64,000 bases of DNA from Rhodoplanes sp. (GCF_013377085.1 NZ_JACAAX010000006.1:1-64000); one strand, 5' to 3'. Positions 43,472 to 63,616 are shown, counted from the first letter of the stretch. Numbers and translations: made by a program. The notes: a model not told the origin generated them from the sequence alone.

Positions 43472-44368
43472 TCAGCCGCCGGAGTTCTCCGCCGCCAATA
43501 CCTTGCGGGCCTGCAGCAGGCTGGCCCGTTCGGTCTTGCTCAGCGTCGGGAAGCTCAGCTCCAGCCCCTTCATGGCCTCGACGATGGCGGCGACGATGAC
43601 CAGGCGGGCGAACCACTTGTTGTCGGACGGCACCACGAACCAGGGCGCGTGCGGGGCGCTGGTGGCGCGGATCATGTCCTCGTAGGCCTGCATGTACTCC
43701 TTCCAGTGAGCCCGCTCGGCGAGGTCGGCGCCGGAGAACTTCCAGTTCTTCTCGGCCTCGTCGAGGCGCTCCAGGAATCGCTGCTTCTGCTCCTTCTTCG
43801 AGACGTGCAGGAAGAATTTCAGGATCAGCGTGCCGTTGCGGGCGAGATAGTTCTCGTGATTGGCGATGTCCTCGTAGCGCTCCTCGAAGATGTTGCTCGT
43901 CACCAGGCTCGGCGGCAGCTTCTGGCGTGCCAGCACCTCCTTGTGGACGCGGGCGACCAGCACCTCCTCGTAATAGGAGCGGTTGAAGATGCCGATGCGG
44001 CCCCGCTCGGGCAGCCGGCAGGCGCAGCGCCACAGGAAATCGTGGTCGAGCTCGAGCGTCGAGGGCTGTTTGAACGAATGGACCTCGCAGCCCTGCGGGT
44101 TGACGCCCGACATCACGTGCTTGATGGCGCCGTCCTTGCCGGCGGCGTCCATGGCCTGGAAGATCAGCAGCACCGACCAGCGGTCCTGGGCGTAGAGCAT
44201 CTCCTGCATCTCGGAGAGCTTGGTCACGCCGGCCGCGATGTGCAGCTTGGCGTCCTCCTTCTCGATGTCGAGGCCGTGGGTGTCGTCCGGCGCAATGCTC
44301 GACAGCTTGAACTTGCGGCCCTTGGTGATGCGGTAGGGAGCGATCAGCTCGGCGGCCTTCATGGGCAT
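43472..44368 (-). CDS. Polyphosphate kinase 2 family protein (PPK2)
   Basis: PPK2 enzymes transfer phosphate between polyphosphate and nucleotides. The 298-residue product has the Walker A-like LIFQAMDAAGKDG (68-80), the lid region VNPQGCEVHSFKQPS, the Walker B-like GRIGIFNRSYYEEVLVARVH (123-142) and KFFLHVSKKEQKQRFLERL. Single-domain length near 300 fits the class that uses polyphosphate to phosphorylate NDP or NMP; the class cannot be settled by eye. ATG at 44368 is chosen because it stands at reasonable distance from a GGAG site; ATG at 44362 is an alternative. A large inverted repeat follows. Confidence 0.92.
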   Translation of the reverse strand: MPMKAAELIAPYRITKGRKFKLSSIAPDDTHGLDIEKEDAKLHIAAGVTKLSEMQEMLYAQDRWSVLLIFQAMDAAGKDGAIKHVMSGVNPQGCEVHSFKQPSTLELDHDFLWRCACRLPERGRIGIFNRSYYEEVLVARVHKEVLARQKLPPSLVTSNIFEERYEDIANHENYLARNGTLILKFFLHVSKKEQKQRFLERLDEAEKNWKFSGADLAERAHWKEYMQAYEDMIRATSAPHAPWFVVPSDNKWFARLVIVAAIVEAMKGLELSFPTLSKTERASLLQARKVLAAENSGG

Positions 44369-44588
44369 TGGCCATGGTCTCCGGAGGGAAGCCTTCGGCG
44401 TCCGCGTCGCACAGGGGCGATCGGGCGCGCGACCGGCCGGGCGGCCAGCCGCTATGGCTCTAGTGGAGCCACGGGTCGGCCGCAAATCACGATGCGTCGG
44501 CACGGTGAACGGCGTCGCCGGGGCCGCCACCGGCGGCGGTGGGCGCCGGGCCGGACAGCGGCTTCGGACCGGCAGGGGGGACGGCGCG

Positions 44589-44613
44589 AAAACGCCGGCG
44601 CGGGGCGCCGGCG
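44589..44613 (-). terminator. Intrinsic terminator of the Ser/Gly/Pro-rich protein gene
   Basis: Perfect 8-base arms CGCCGGCG/CGCCGGCG around a 5-base loop, followed on the minus strand by TTTT (plus-strand AAAA at 44589-44592), 34 bases after the stop of the gene at 44647. Confidence 0.8.
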
Positions 44614-44646
44614 GAACGGGACGGATCGGGTCGTCGAGACCGGCCG

Positions 44647-45258
44647 TCAGCTCTGAAAATCGACCACCAGGGCGCTGCTGAGGCGCGACGACTTGCCGTT
44701 CGCGTCGTAGCCGGAGGAGGAACTCGTCGACTGCTGCACGGCGTCGAGGAATTCGGCGAGCAGCTTTGCCACGGCCGAGTCCGTGGAGGACGACGAGTCC
44801 GACGAGGACGAGTCCGACGACGGTGTGTTGTCGGTTGAGGAACTCGCGCCGGGGCCGGCGCCGCCGCCGCCGGGGGGAGGACCGCCGGGCGGCGGGCCAC
44901 CCGCTCCGCCGGCACCGCCCGGGCCGCCGGCGCCGTTCTTGAATGCGCTGTCGAAGATGTTCGACAACTCGTCGGCCTGGTCCGAGGTGAGCGCACCGCT
45001 CTTCACCTGCTGGTTGATGAGGTCGGTGATCTTGGCCTTCATCTCGTCGGGCGAGGGTGGGGCGGAGCCTGCGCTGCGGCTGCTCTCGCCGGTGCTCTTC
45101 AGCGCGGAGTCGATGCTGTCGAGGGCGGAGCTCAGCGCCGACTGGTCGCTGGCGCTCACGGTGCCGCTCGAGATCTCCGACAAAAGCTCGTTCTGCAGCC
45201 GATCGCGAGGTGACGAGAACGCCTGGCTCTGCAGGCCGGCGGCGGAAATCGAGGTCAT
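44647..45258 (-). CDS. Hypothetical Ser/Gly/Pro-rich protein
   Basis: A 203-residue protein with no family I can name. It begins with a Ser/Gln-rich helical part (residues 1-65, including DRLQNELLSEISSG and SALSSALDSIDSAL), continues with an acidic helix pair (MKAKITDLINQQVKSG then LTSDQADELSNIFDSAF, 73-107) which resembles the paired helices of small Ca-binding-like or secreted-chaperone-like proteins but lacks EF-hand loops, then a Gly/Pro tract (109-135) and a Ser/Asp tract (140-165) before a final helix. It has no signal peptide; a non-classical secreted protein is possible. It has its own terminator and is divergent from the two-component pair. Confidence 0.65.
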   Translation of the reverse strand: MTSISAAGLQSQAFSSPRDRLQNELLSEISSGTVSASDQSALSSALDSIDSALKSTGESSRSAGSAPPSPDEMKAKITDLINQQVKSGALTSDQADELSNIFDSAFKNGAGGPGGAGGAGGPPPGGPPPGGGGAGPGASSSTDNTPSSDSSSSDSSSSTDSAVAKLLAEFLDAVQQSTSSSSGYDANGKSSRLSSALVVDFQS

Positions 45259-45460
45259 CGCGTAGTCCCCCGTAGAAACAAAAGTCGAGCCGGTGTATCC
45301 GTGCGGCGTTCACGCTCGGCTCACGCGTTTAACGAAGTCTTGCTGTGATCCACGTTGTTGTTTCTCGGTGTTTCCTGAGTGCTTATGGAAACAATCAGAA
45401 ACAAAAAATACCGCCAGATCCCGGCCGTTTCTCCGTTGCGGCCGGTCGGAAGGACCCGAC

Positions 45461-46180
45461 ATGACCGAATCTCCGCACATTCTGGTTGTCGAGGACGACC
45501 AGGAGATCAGCCGCCTCGTGGCCCGCTATCTCCGTGCCAATGACTGCCGCGTGTCGCTCGCCGGCAATGGGCGCGAGATGGACCGCGTGATGGACGCGAG
45601 CCGGATCGACCTCGTGGTGCTGGACCTGATGCTGCCCGGCGAGGACGGGCTCAGCCTGTGCCGCCGGCTGCGGGCCGGCTCCTCGGTGCCGGTGATCATC
45701 CTGAGCGCCCGCGGCGAGGAGGTCGACCGCATTGTCGGGCTCGAGATGGGGGCCGACGACTATCTGGGCAAACCGTTCAACCCGCGCGAGCTTTTGGCAC
45801 GGGTGAAGGCCGTGCTCCGGCGCAGCGACAGCGGGCTGCGGAGCCCGGCCGGGCGGCGGCCGCGGGTGATGACCTTCCTGGGCTGGCGGCTCGATTGCGG
45901 GCTCGCCAAGCTGACCAATCCGGAGGGCGGAGCGGTCGCCGTCACGGGCGGCGAGTTCGACCTCCTGCAGGCGCTGTGCGAGCATCCGGGCCGGGTGTTG
46001 TCGCGCGACCAGCTCCTCGACCTCACCCAGGGGCGCAGCGCCGGCGCCTTCGAGCGCAGCATCGACGTGCTGATCAGCCGGCTCCGCCGCAAGATCGAGG
46101 CCGACCCGCATCACCCCGAGATCATCCGCACGGTCCGCTCGGGCGGATACGTGTTCACGCCCGAGGTCTCGGCTTCATGA
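45461..46180 (+). CDS. OmpR-family response regulator
   Basis: A 239-residue regulator: receiver domain with the acidic pair Glu11-Asp12-Asp13, phosphorylation site Asp55 (VVLDLMLPGEDG), Ser82 and Lys104 (LGKPFNP), then a winged-helix domain (about 140-236; GGEFDLLQALCEHPGRVLSR, SIDVLISRLRRKIEADPHHP). The ATG at 45461 begins MTESPHILVVEDD directly at the receiver. Its stop overlaps the kinase start by 4 bases. An upstream AT-rich zone (45350-45410) may hold the promoter. Target genes are unknown; the divergent Ser/Gly/Pro-rich protein is a candidate. Confidence 0.95.
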   Translation: MTESPHILVVEDDQEISRLVARYLRANDCRVSLAGNGREMDRVMDASRIDLVVLDLMLPGEDGLSLCRRLRAGSSVPVIILSARGEEVDRIVGLEMGADDYLGKPFNPRELLARVKAVLRRSDSGLRSPAGRRPRVMTFLGWRLDCGLAKLTNPEGGAVAVTGGEFDLLQALCEHPGRVLSRDQLLDLTQGRSAGAFERSIDVLISRLRRKIEADPHHPEIIRTVRSGGYVFTPEVSAS

Positions 46181-47505
46181 CGCTCCGGCCGGGCGCGTTG
46201 CTGCCGCAGCGGATCAGCAGCCAGATCGCGGCCCTGGTGGTGGCGTCGCTCCTCGCCATCCATGTGGTGCTGACGATCGGCTTTCTGCTGCGCCAGGACG
46301 ACGGACGGGAGCGCGACGACGGACCGTCTCTCGTCGCCCTGGTCCGCCTGGCCGAGACGCGCGACCCGGCCCGCCGGGCCGACCTGATCGCCGAGGCGGC
46401 CCGCGCCTTTCCACGCATGCAGATGCGGCTGGCGCCGGCGGGCGCCGAACCGGCCGGCGACGCCGACGACCCGCGGCTGGAGGGGCTACGCCGCCATTTG
46501 CCGCCGGGCACGACGGCGGCGCTGGTGGCGCCGGGTGGCCCGGAGCGACCCGAGCGGGTCGCGGTGCGGCTGAGCGACGGGGCGGTGCTGTCGGCCAGCG
46601 TCATGCCGCCGCCGGGGCGGCCCATCGACCCGGTGATCGTGTCGATCCTGGTGCTGGCCATTCTGATCACCGTCCTCGGGTGGTGGGCGGCCCGCGCCCT
46701 GACACGGCCGCTGCGCGCCTTCGTCAGCGCTGCCGAGGCGTTCCGGCCGGACGGAGAGATCATGCTGCTGCCCGAGCGCGGGCCGGAGGAAATTCGAAGC
46801 GCTGCTCGTGCGCTCAACCATATGCGGGCACGCGTTAAAGCGATGCTGGAGGAGCGATCGCGCATGTTCGCGGCCGTCGGCCACGATCTGCGCACCCCGA
46901 TCACCCGGTTGCGACTGCGCAGCGAGTTCATCGAGGACGAAGGGTTGCGCGCGCAGGCGCTGGCCGATCTCGACCAGATGCGCGCCATGGTCGAGTCGCT
47001 TCTGATGTTCATGCGAGACGGGCGGTCGGCCCGGGCTCCCGTGATGGTCGACCTCACGGCGAGCCTGACCACCGTGTGCGACCAGTTCGCCGATCTGGGG
47101 CACGATGTCTCCTATGCGGGCCCCGATCATGTCGCGGTGCGGGGGCATCCGGACGAGCTGCACCGGGCCGTCACCAACCTGGTCGACAATGCCGTTCGGT
47201 ACGGTGGTTGCGCGCGGGTGCGCCTCGCCGCGACGGTGGCCGGCGTCGTGATCGACATCGAGGATGATGGCCCGGGCATTCCCGAGCGCGACAGGACCGC
47301 CATGCTGCGGCCCTTCGTCCGCGGCGAGACGGCCCGCAGCATGGACGGGACGACCGGCTTCGGGCTCGGCCTGTCGATCGCCCAGGTGGTGGTGACGGCA
47401 CATGGCGGCACGCTGGCGCTGCTGGACGGTGTCCCGCGGGGGCTCCTGGTCCGGATCGTCCTGCCGTCGGTCGCGACGCCTGTCCCGGTCACCCCAAAAA
47501 TTTGA
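46177..47505 (+). CDS. Sensor histidine kinase (EnvZ-type)
   Basis: A 442-residue inner-membrane kinase, partner of the regulator just upstream (ATGA overlap). Membrane helix 1 is at about residues 16-38 (QIAALVVASLLAIHVVLTIG), a periplasmic domain of about 110 residues follows, helix 2 lies at 152-172, then HAMP (RALTRPLRAFVSAAEAF). The phospho-acceptor is His236 in VGHDLRTPITRLRLR; ATP-binding motifs are N338 (NLVDNAVRYGG), DDGPGIP (363-369) and GFGLGLS (394-400). The Thr-Pro after the H-box, DLRTPITRLRLR, is typical of EnvZ-like kinases. The signal is not known. Confidence 0.95.
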   Translation: MTLRPGALLPQRISSQIAALVVASLLAIHVVLTIGFLLRQDDGRERDDGPSLVALVRLAETRDPARRADLIAEAARAFPRMQMRLAPAGAEPAGDADDPRLEGLRRHLPPGTTAALVAPGGPERPERVAVRLSDGAVLSASVMPPPGRPIDPVIVSILVLAILITVLGWWAARALTRPLRAFVSAAEAFRPDGEIMLLPERGPEEIRSAARALNHMRARVKAMLEERSRMFAAVGHDLRTPITRLRLRSEFIEDEGLRAQALADLDQMRAMVESLLMFMRDGRSARAPVMVDLTASLTTVCDQFADLGHDVSYAGPDHVAVRGHPDELHRAVTNLVDNAVRYGGCARVRLAATVAGVVIDIEDDGPGIPERDRTAMLRPFVRGETARSMDGTTGFGLGLSIAQVVVTAHGGTLALLDGVPRGLLVRIVLPSVATPVPVTPKI

Positions 47506-47725
47506 GCGGACTCGTAAACTCCACCAAAACGGGTGATGGGCTAGGACTAGTACACGGTTGATCTGGCGCTTTTTCCGCGGTCATGCGCGGCGCCGTCGGG
47601 CCCGGCCTCCGCGCTCCTGCTCCCTGCGGAGGCCGGGCGCCCGACCGACGCTTTTGCCAGCGAGTCGGCCGGCGCGGCCGGCCCTTTCGATCATCAGGCT
47701 TCGCTGTATGGCGAGGTGTCCCTAT

Positions 47726-47770
47726 TTATCCACACTTATAGAGTGAGTGCAGTATTTATAGAGTGAGTGC
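47726..47770. repeat. DnaA-box sequence plus two 15-bp direct repeats
   Basis: TTATCCACA (47726-47734) matches the DnaA-box consensus exactly. It is followed by TTATAGAGTGAGTGC at 47736-47750 and again at 47756-47770, a 20-base period, in a short AT-rich pocket. Function unknown. Confidence 0.6.
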
Positions 47771-47865
47771 CGCCGAGCGCGCGATTCCTCAGACCGCGCT
47801 ACCGCCGGACGCAGAGATCCCGCACCGCTCCCCCGCCTTGCCGACACCGCATCGCGAGAGGGGAC

Positions 47866-47894
47866 TTGGCAAAACGGTCCCGAGCCGTTAAATA
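47866..47894 (+). promoter_or_regulatory. Promoter of the rplJL-rpoBC operon
   Basis: TTGGCA, 17-base spacer, TAAATA, a good sigma-70 pair placed about 440 bases before rplJ. Confidence 0.65.
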
Positions 47895-48243
47895 CCCCCC
47901 ACGGGCGTGCCGGCCCTTTGTCGGCGCGCCCTTGCGTGTTCTCGGAAAATCTGGCGGTTCAGGACTCTGTTCCTTTTGGGCATCCGACGGGATCGATCTG
48001 AAGGGACGGGGGACGGATCTGCCAACTCCGCGGCGCGTGCAGCCGTTCCGGTCGAACGGCTGGTCCTGTCCGAGACTGCAGGTGCTTCTGCTCGAGCAAG
48101 ACGTGCGACGGCAAAGGCTTAATTCGGTGCTCCAAGGGCCTGCACAGACGGGGAAGAGCGATTCGGGGGAGACCCCGTACGGTTCCGACTCGGGTTTGTC
48201 CCGGCGGCGCGTCGGCGCGCTTTCGGGGGACAGGGCATGAAGC

Positions 48244-48319
48244 ATCGTTCTGGTCCGGCGCCGAAACGCGCAGGAGCGGGACGATTCGACGCAACCGGCG
48301 GTTCCTTCCGGGAGCCGCC
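48244..48319 (+). promoter_or_regulatory. Ribosomal protein L10 leader (autoregulation site)
   Basis: A long stem pairs ATCGTTCTG (48244-48252) with CGGGACGAT (48277-48285) and encloses an asymmetric CAGGAG-type internal loop with GA, like the kink-turn bound by the L10(L12)4 complex. A second hairpin follows, GGCGGTTCC / GGGAGCCGCC (48297-48319), immediately before the rplJ ribosome site. Together they fit the autogenous control known for rplJL. Confidence 0.6.
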
Positions 48320-48337
48320 AACCAGAGAGAGCAAAAC

Positions 48338-48853
48338 GTGGATCGAGCGGCAAAGAAAGAGCTCGTCACGACGTTGAACGAGGTCTTCAAGGCCTCCAAC
48401 GTGGTGGTCGTGGCTCACTATGCCGGCCTCACCGTGGCCCAGATGCAGAACCTGCGGAAGCAGGCCAAGCAGGCGGGTGCGTCGGTGAAGGTCGCCAAGA
48501 ACCGGCTCGCCAAGATCGCTCTTGATGGCACCGACGCGGCGGTCGTCGCGCCCCTGCTCAAGGGGCCGACCGTGCTCACCTATTCGGGTGATCCGATCGC
48601 CGCGCCGAAGGTCGTCTCCGACTTCGCCAAGGCTAACGACAAGCTCGTGATCCTCGGCGGGGCGATGGGGAAGACCGCCCTGAACCCGGACGGTGTGAAG
48701 GCGCTCGCCTCGCTGCCGTCCCTCGACGAGTTGCGCGCCAAGATCGTCGGCCTCATCCAGGCCCCGGCGACCAAGATGGCTCAGCTCGTCAATGCCCCGG
48801 CGGGCAAGCTCGCTCGGGTGGTTCAGGCCTATGCCAACAAGGACGCGGCGTAA
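48338..48853 (+). CDS. rplJ: 50S ribosomal protein L10
   Basis: Stalk base protein that holds L7/L12 dimers and binds 23S rRNA. The 171-residue product begins [20 protein letters not shown] from a GTG start at 48338 behind a GAGAGAG site, and contains the L10 landmarks [20 protein letters not shown] and [13 protein letters not shown]. The C-terminal helix that binds L7/L12 is present. It is the first gene of rplJ-rplL-rpoB-rpoC and is expected to repress its own translation through the leader. Confidence 0.97.
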   Translation: MDRAAKKELVTTLNEVFKASNVVVVAHYAGLTVAQMQNLRKQAKQAGASVKVAKNRLAKIALDGTDAAVVAPLLKGPTVLTYSGDPIAAPKVVSDFAKANDKLVILGGAMGKTALNPDGVKALASLPSLDELRAKIVGLIQAPATKMAQLVNAPAGKLARVVQAYANKDAA

Positions 48854-48901
48854 GGCTCGCACCAAACCCGACCTAGTCGAAATCGAGAAGGACTGACTTT
48901 A

Positions 48902-49273
48902 ATGGCTGATCTGCAGAAGATCGTTAGCGACCTGTCGAGCCTCACGGTGCTCGAGGCGGCCGAGCTCGCCAAGCTGCTCGAGGAGAAGTGGGGCGTGTCC
49001 GCCGCCGCCGCCGTCGCGGTGGCCGGCCCGGCCGCTGCCGCCGCTGCGCCGGTCGAGGAGAAGACCGAGTTCAACGTCATCCTGGCCGCCGTCGGCGACA
49101 AGAAGATCGAGGTCATCAAGGAGGTGCGCGCGCTCACCGGGCTCGGCCTCAAGGAGGCCAAGGATCTGGTCGAGGCCGCCCCGAAGGCCGTCAAGGAAGG
49201 CGTCAACAAGGACGAGGCCGAGAAGATCAAGGCGACCCTCGAGAAGGTGGGCGCCAAGGTCGAACTCAAGTAA
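48902..49273 (+). CDS. rplL: 50S ribosomal protein L7/L12
   Basis: Flexible stalk protein that recruits elongation and release factor GTPases. The 123-residue product has the N-terminal dimerisation helices ([20 protein letters not shown]), an Ala-rich hinge ([20 protein letters not shown]) and the globular domain with [20 protein letters not shown]. It follows rplJ by 48 bases. A hairpin in the gap to rpoB (49291-49317) probably sets the ratio between stalk protein and polymerase. Confidence 0.98.
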   Translation: MADLQKIVSDLSSLTVLEAAELAKLLEEKWGVSAAAAVAVAGPAAAAAAPVEEKTEFNVILAAVGDKKIEVIKEVRALTGLGLKEAKDLVEAAPKAVKEGVNKDEAEKIKATLEKVGAKVELK

Positions 49274-49290
49274 ACGTGAGCTTTGTCAAG

Positions 49291-49317
49291 CGATTCCGTT
49301 CCTATATTGCGGAATCG
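49291..49317 (+). promoter_or_regulatory. rplL-rpoB intergenic hairpin (attenuator or processing site)
   Basis: CGATTCCG and CGGAATCG form perfect 8-base arms around an 11-base AT-rich loop, 17 bases after the rplL stop. There is no T tract. In other bacteria this position carries an attenuator and an RNase III site that lower rpoB relative to rplL. Confidence 0.6.
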
Positions 49318-49519
49318 GGGCCGTCCCGCAGGGCGGTGACGATGAGTGCGCGGTCCGGGCAAGCCCGGATCGCCTGACTCGGACGGCGGGCGCGCGGCAT
49401 CGGCCCATGAGGTCGCGTCGCGAAAGCCCTGCCGAGATGCCGCTTCCGGGACGCGCTCGAACGAGCTGCCGGAAGCCCCCCGTCGCCATTTCGGCCGGCG
49501 GAGGAAGCGAGAGGCCACG

Positions 49520-53644
<4,125 letters not shown>

Positions 53645-53840
53645 CCCGCAGGACGGGCCGGGTGTCTCCCGGCCCTTCCGATGCCGCGGCCGAAGGGCCG
53701 CGGCCGGGACGCGCCCCGCGACGTTCTCCGGGATGCGCCTTTCCGCGACGGCTCACGGTGCGGCCCGTCGCGGGCGAATTCAAGGACCGATACGGCTGCG
53801 GAACGGTCGACGGTCGAACCCACCGAGCGTGGAGATGACG

Positions 53841-58046
<4,206 letters not shown>

Positions 58047-58073
58047 GCCACCTGGGCACCGGCCTGAAAGAGC

Positions 58074-58110
58074 AAAGGGGCCGCCCGGCGATCCGGGCGG
58101 CCCTTTCCTT
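58074..58110 (+). terminator. Intrinsic terminator of rpoC
   Basis: AAAGGGGCCGCCCGG and CCGGGCGGCCCTTT form a 14-base stem around CGAT, followed by CCTT. It closes the rplJL-rpoBC operon. Confidence 0.9.
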
Positions 58111-58327
58111 GCTGGGCGCGCCCAGGCCCTCCACGGGCCGCGGAGGAGGGGGCTGGGCCGAGTGATGCCTGCGGCACCTGATACCGACGCCTGATCCTGG
58201 CTCTCTCCGTTACGCTGCGGTGGCCGCGCGCAGCGCCGCCCTCGACGGGCGACGGCATCGATCTCGCGCTTGCCCGAGTTCGACACGATCGAGTGCCCAA
58301 GGCGTCGAGGTCGACTTGGGGGGCCGT

Positions 58328-58394
58328 TCATCCTTCGAGGCGCGCGCCCGGACGGCGCGAAGCACCGCCGCGCTCCTTGCACCTCGAAGGATGA
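58328..58394. repeat. Dispersed inverted repeat with TCATCCTTCGAGG ends
   Basis: Perfect 13-base arms TCATCCTTCGAGG (58328-58340) and CCTCGAAGGATGA (58382-58394) enclose GC-rich DNA. Elements with these ends are common in Hyphomicrobiales genomes. It is unrelated in sequence to the CCCCGGAATGAC repeats elsewhere in the window. Confidence 0.75.
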
Positions 58395-58455
58395 CGGGTC
58401 AAAGTCAACCGCCATTGGAATGATTGCGGAAACGGCAATGCCGAGCCGCCTCATC

Positions 58456-58487
58456 GGCCACGGGCCACGGGCCACGGGCCACGGGCC
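58456..58487. repeat. 7-base tandem repeat (GGCCACG)
   Basis: Four exact copies of GGCCACG in a row plus a partial fifth. It lies directly before the decayed alpha-glucosidase fragment and may mark the break point. Confidence 0.85.
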
Positions 58488-58489
58488 GG

Positions 58490-58947
58490 GGGGCTCGCGG
58501 CGATGCTGCGTCGCGTCCTACCCGGAATCCCGACGGTCTGTTTCGGCGACGAGATCGGCACCGCCGAGGGCGCCATCCCGCCGGACCGGGTGCCCGAATC
58601 GTTCGAGGAACGTGCCGGGAATCGGTGTCGGCCGGGACGGCTGCCGGACCCCGATGCACTGCGATTCGGGCGCCTGGGCCAGCTTCTCGACGACCGAGCC
58701 CGGACCGCCGCTCACCGCCGATTCCGTGCGGGAGAACGTCGCGACTCAGCGGGGTGAGCCGGGGGCGCTCTCCAGGTTTTATCGCCGCCTGATCGCCCCC
58801 GATCGCGGGGCCGAGCCGGTCGCCTTGTCGGCCCGGGGCAACGTGTTGAACGGCTATTTGCAGGTGTTCTCGCTGCGTGACCGGGACGGGGAGGAGGTCG
58901 CAGACCAGATCCGTACGCGCAGCATGCGCAGCCACGAGGGGGCGTGA
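58490..58947 (+). pseudogene. Decayed alpha-glucosidase (GH13) fragment, frameshifted
   Basis: Two frames together spell the C-terminal part of a GH13 alpha-glucosidase. The first reads LAAMLRRVLPGIPTVCFGDE then IGTAEGAIPPDRVPESFEER, like the family's TLRGTPTLYYGDEIGM...IPPERVQDPFEKR. After a shift near 58612-58617 the other frame continues VPGIGVGRDGCRTPMHCDSG (family GRDGARTPMQWD), then SVRENVATQRGEPGALSRFY and RRLIAPDRG, to a TGA at 58945-58947. The catalytic barrel upstream is absent and the start is replaced by a 7-base tandem repeat. It is a remnant without function. Confidence 0.75.
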
Positions 58948-59027
58948 TCGGACGAGGCGGCGCGGCGCACGACGGCTCAAATGCCGGCGAGGCATGAAAA
59001 ACCGCGGGTCCCCGAGACCTTTGAGGC

Positions 59028-59056
59028 TTGACTTCCCTCGGCCCGGCCGTTAAAAC
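59028..59056 (+). promoter_or_regulatory. Promoter of the rpsL-rpsG-fusA-tuf operon
   Basis: TTGACT, 17-base spacer, TAAAAC, a strong sigma-70 pair about 335 bases before rpsL. Its -10 surroundings (gccgTTAAAAcccgccc) resemble those of the rplJ promoter (gccgTTAAATAcccccc), so the two operons may be co-regulated. The leader between 59063 and 59391 holds no gene. Confidence 0.75.
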
Positions 59057-59391
59057 CCGCCCACTTTTCGGCAGGCGGTGAGCTTCGCTGATCGGAACGG
59101 CTTGTCCTACTCTTTCGACTGTTCGGGGCCTGTGAGCACCGAATCGCCGACAGGACGCTTCAGCCTCGACGATTGATGCTCAAACGCTGCCTCTGACACA
59201 CGACTGTCAGGTATGTGCACACGAACGCGGGGTGGCAACACCGCGCGTTCCTCTGTCGACGGAAGCGCCATCCTCGCAAGGGACGGCGCGGCGGTGCGTT
59301 TTCGCGCGTCAGCGCGATTTCGCGACGAGTTCGGCGCGACGCGGGATAACCCGCAGAGCGGGGCGACCCGCAGGGAGACTGAAGGCGAGCG

Positions 59392-59763
59392 ATGCCGACG
59401 ATCAATCAGCTGATCCGAAATCCGCGCGTCCCGCAGCGGGCACGCAAGAAGGTCCCGGCCCTGCAGCAGAGCCCGCAGAAGCGGGGCGTGTGCACGCGCG
59501 TCTACACGACGACGCCCAAGAAGCCGAACTCGGCGCTCCGCAAGGTCGCCAAGGTCCGTCTGACCAACGGCTTCGAGGTGATCGGTTACATCCCGGGCGA
59601 GGGCCACAATCTGCAGGAGCACTCGGTCGTGATGATCCGCGGCGGCCGCGTGAAGGACCTGCCGGGCGTCCGCTATCACATCCTGCGTGGCGTGCTCGAC
59701 ACCCAGGGCGTCAAGAACCGCAAGCAGCGCCGGTCGAAGTACGGCGCCAAGCGTCCGAAGTAA
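59392..59763 (+). CDS. rpsL: 30S ribosomal protein S12
   Basis: Decoding-centre protein, 123 residues. It contains the accuracy-determining segments [20 protein letters not shown] and [13 protein letters not shown], with Lys at the streptomycin-resistance positions, so the wild-type sensitive form is predicted. It is the first gene of the str operon and is followed by rpsG after 16 bases. Confidence 0.98.
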   Translation: MPTINQLIRNPRVPQRARKKVPALQQSPQKRGVCTRVYTTTPKKPNSALRKVAKVRLTNGFEVIGYIPGEGHNLQEHSVVMIRGGRVKDLPGVRYHILRGVLDTQGVKNRKQRRSKYGAKRPK

Positions 59764-59779
59764 GAGCGGAGTAAGCGAC

Positions 59780-60250
59780 ATGTCCCGCCGTCACCGCGCC
59801 GAAAAACGCGAAATCCTCCCGGACCCGAAGTTCGGGAACGTGGTGGTCACCAAGTTCATGAACTCGATCATGTATGCCGGCAAGAAGTCGTCGGCGGAGG
59901 CGATCGTATACGGCGCCTTCGACATCATCGAGGGCAAGACCAAGACCAACCCGCTGTCGGTCTTTCAGCAAGCGCTCGACAACGTGATGCCGGCCATCGA
60001 GGTTCGCTCGCGCCGCGTCGGCGGCGCCACCTACCAGGTACCCGTCGAGGTCCGCACCGATCGCCGTCAGGCGCTCGGCATTCGCTGGCTGATCTCGGCG
60101 GCGCGTGATCGCAACGAGAAGACCATGACGGAGCGGCTCTCGTCCGAGCTGCTCGACGCCTCCAACAACCGCGGCAACGCGGTTAAGAAACGCGAAGACA
60201 CGCACCGCATGGCGGAAGCGAACCGCGCTTTCTCGCATTACCGCTGGTAA
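59780..60250 (+). CDS. rpsG: 30S ribosomal protein S7
   Basis: Head-domain organiser of the small subunit, 156 residues ([20 protein letters not shown]...). It has the conserved rRNA-binding [17 protein letters not shown] and the C-terminal helix [20 protein letters not shown]. Start at 59780 follows GAGCGGAGTAAG. Forty bases separate it from fusA. In other bacteria S7 represses this operon at its own ribosome site. Confidence 0.98.
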   Translation: MSRRHRAEKREILPDPKFGNVVVTKFMNSIMYAGKKSSAEAIVYGAFDIIEGKTKTNPLSVFQQALDNVMPAIEVRSRRVGGATYQVPVEVRTDRRQALGIRWLISAARDRNEKTMTERLSSELLDASNNRGNAVKKREDTHRMAEANRAFSHYRW

Positions 60251-60290
60251 TGCGGACGAGCGCCGCAGAAAGACACTGAAGGATACCCCC

Positions 60291-62363
<2,073 letters not shown>

Positions 62364-62425
62364 CCACGCAGGCCTGACCGCCACGACCGCAACGCTTAGA
62401 CGCCTAAAGGCAACGGAGAGTCCCG

Positions 62426-63616
<1,191 letters not shown>

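Larger units (their letters stand above)
47506..48337. promoter_or_regulatory. Control region upstream of rplJ
   Basis: An 832-base stretch without a gene. From left to right it holds a perfect DnaA-box sequence and two direct repeats (47726-47770), the rplJ promoter (47866-47894), and a leader of about 440 bases with an L10-type structure. The genes rplK and rplA, usual upstream neighbours of rplJ, are not here. Confidence 0.6.

Noticed and set aside
44369-44646. Extension of the PPK2 gene to a 613-residue protein starting near 45313
   Set aside because: The extra frame runs antisense through an intrinsic terminator and the neighbouring gene and contains no domain.
47726-47770. Chromosome replication origin
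   Set aside because: Only one DnaA box and two repeats; no AT-rich unwinding region of adequate size and no dnaA, hemE, parAB or dnaN nearby.
58047-58489. Possible small genes before the alpha-glucosidase relic
   Set aside because: The stretch is terminator, GC-rich spacer, an inverted repeat and a tandem repeat; open frames cross these structures and look random.
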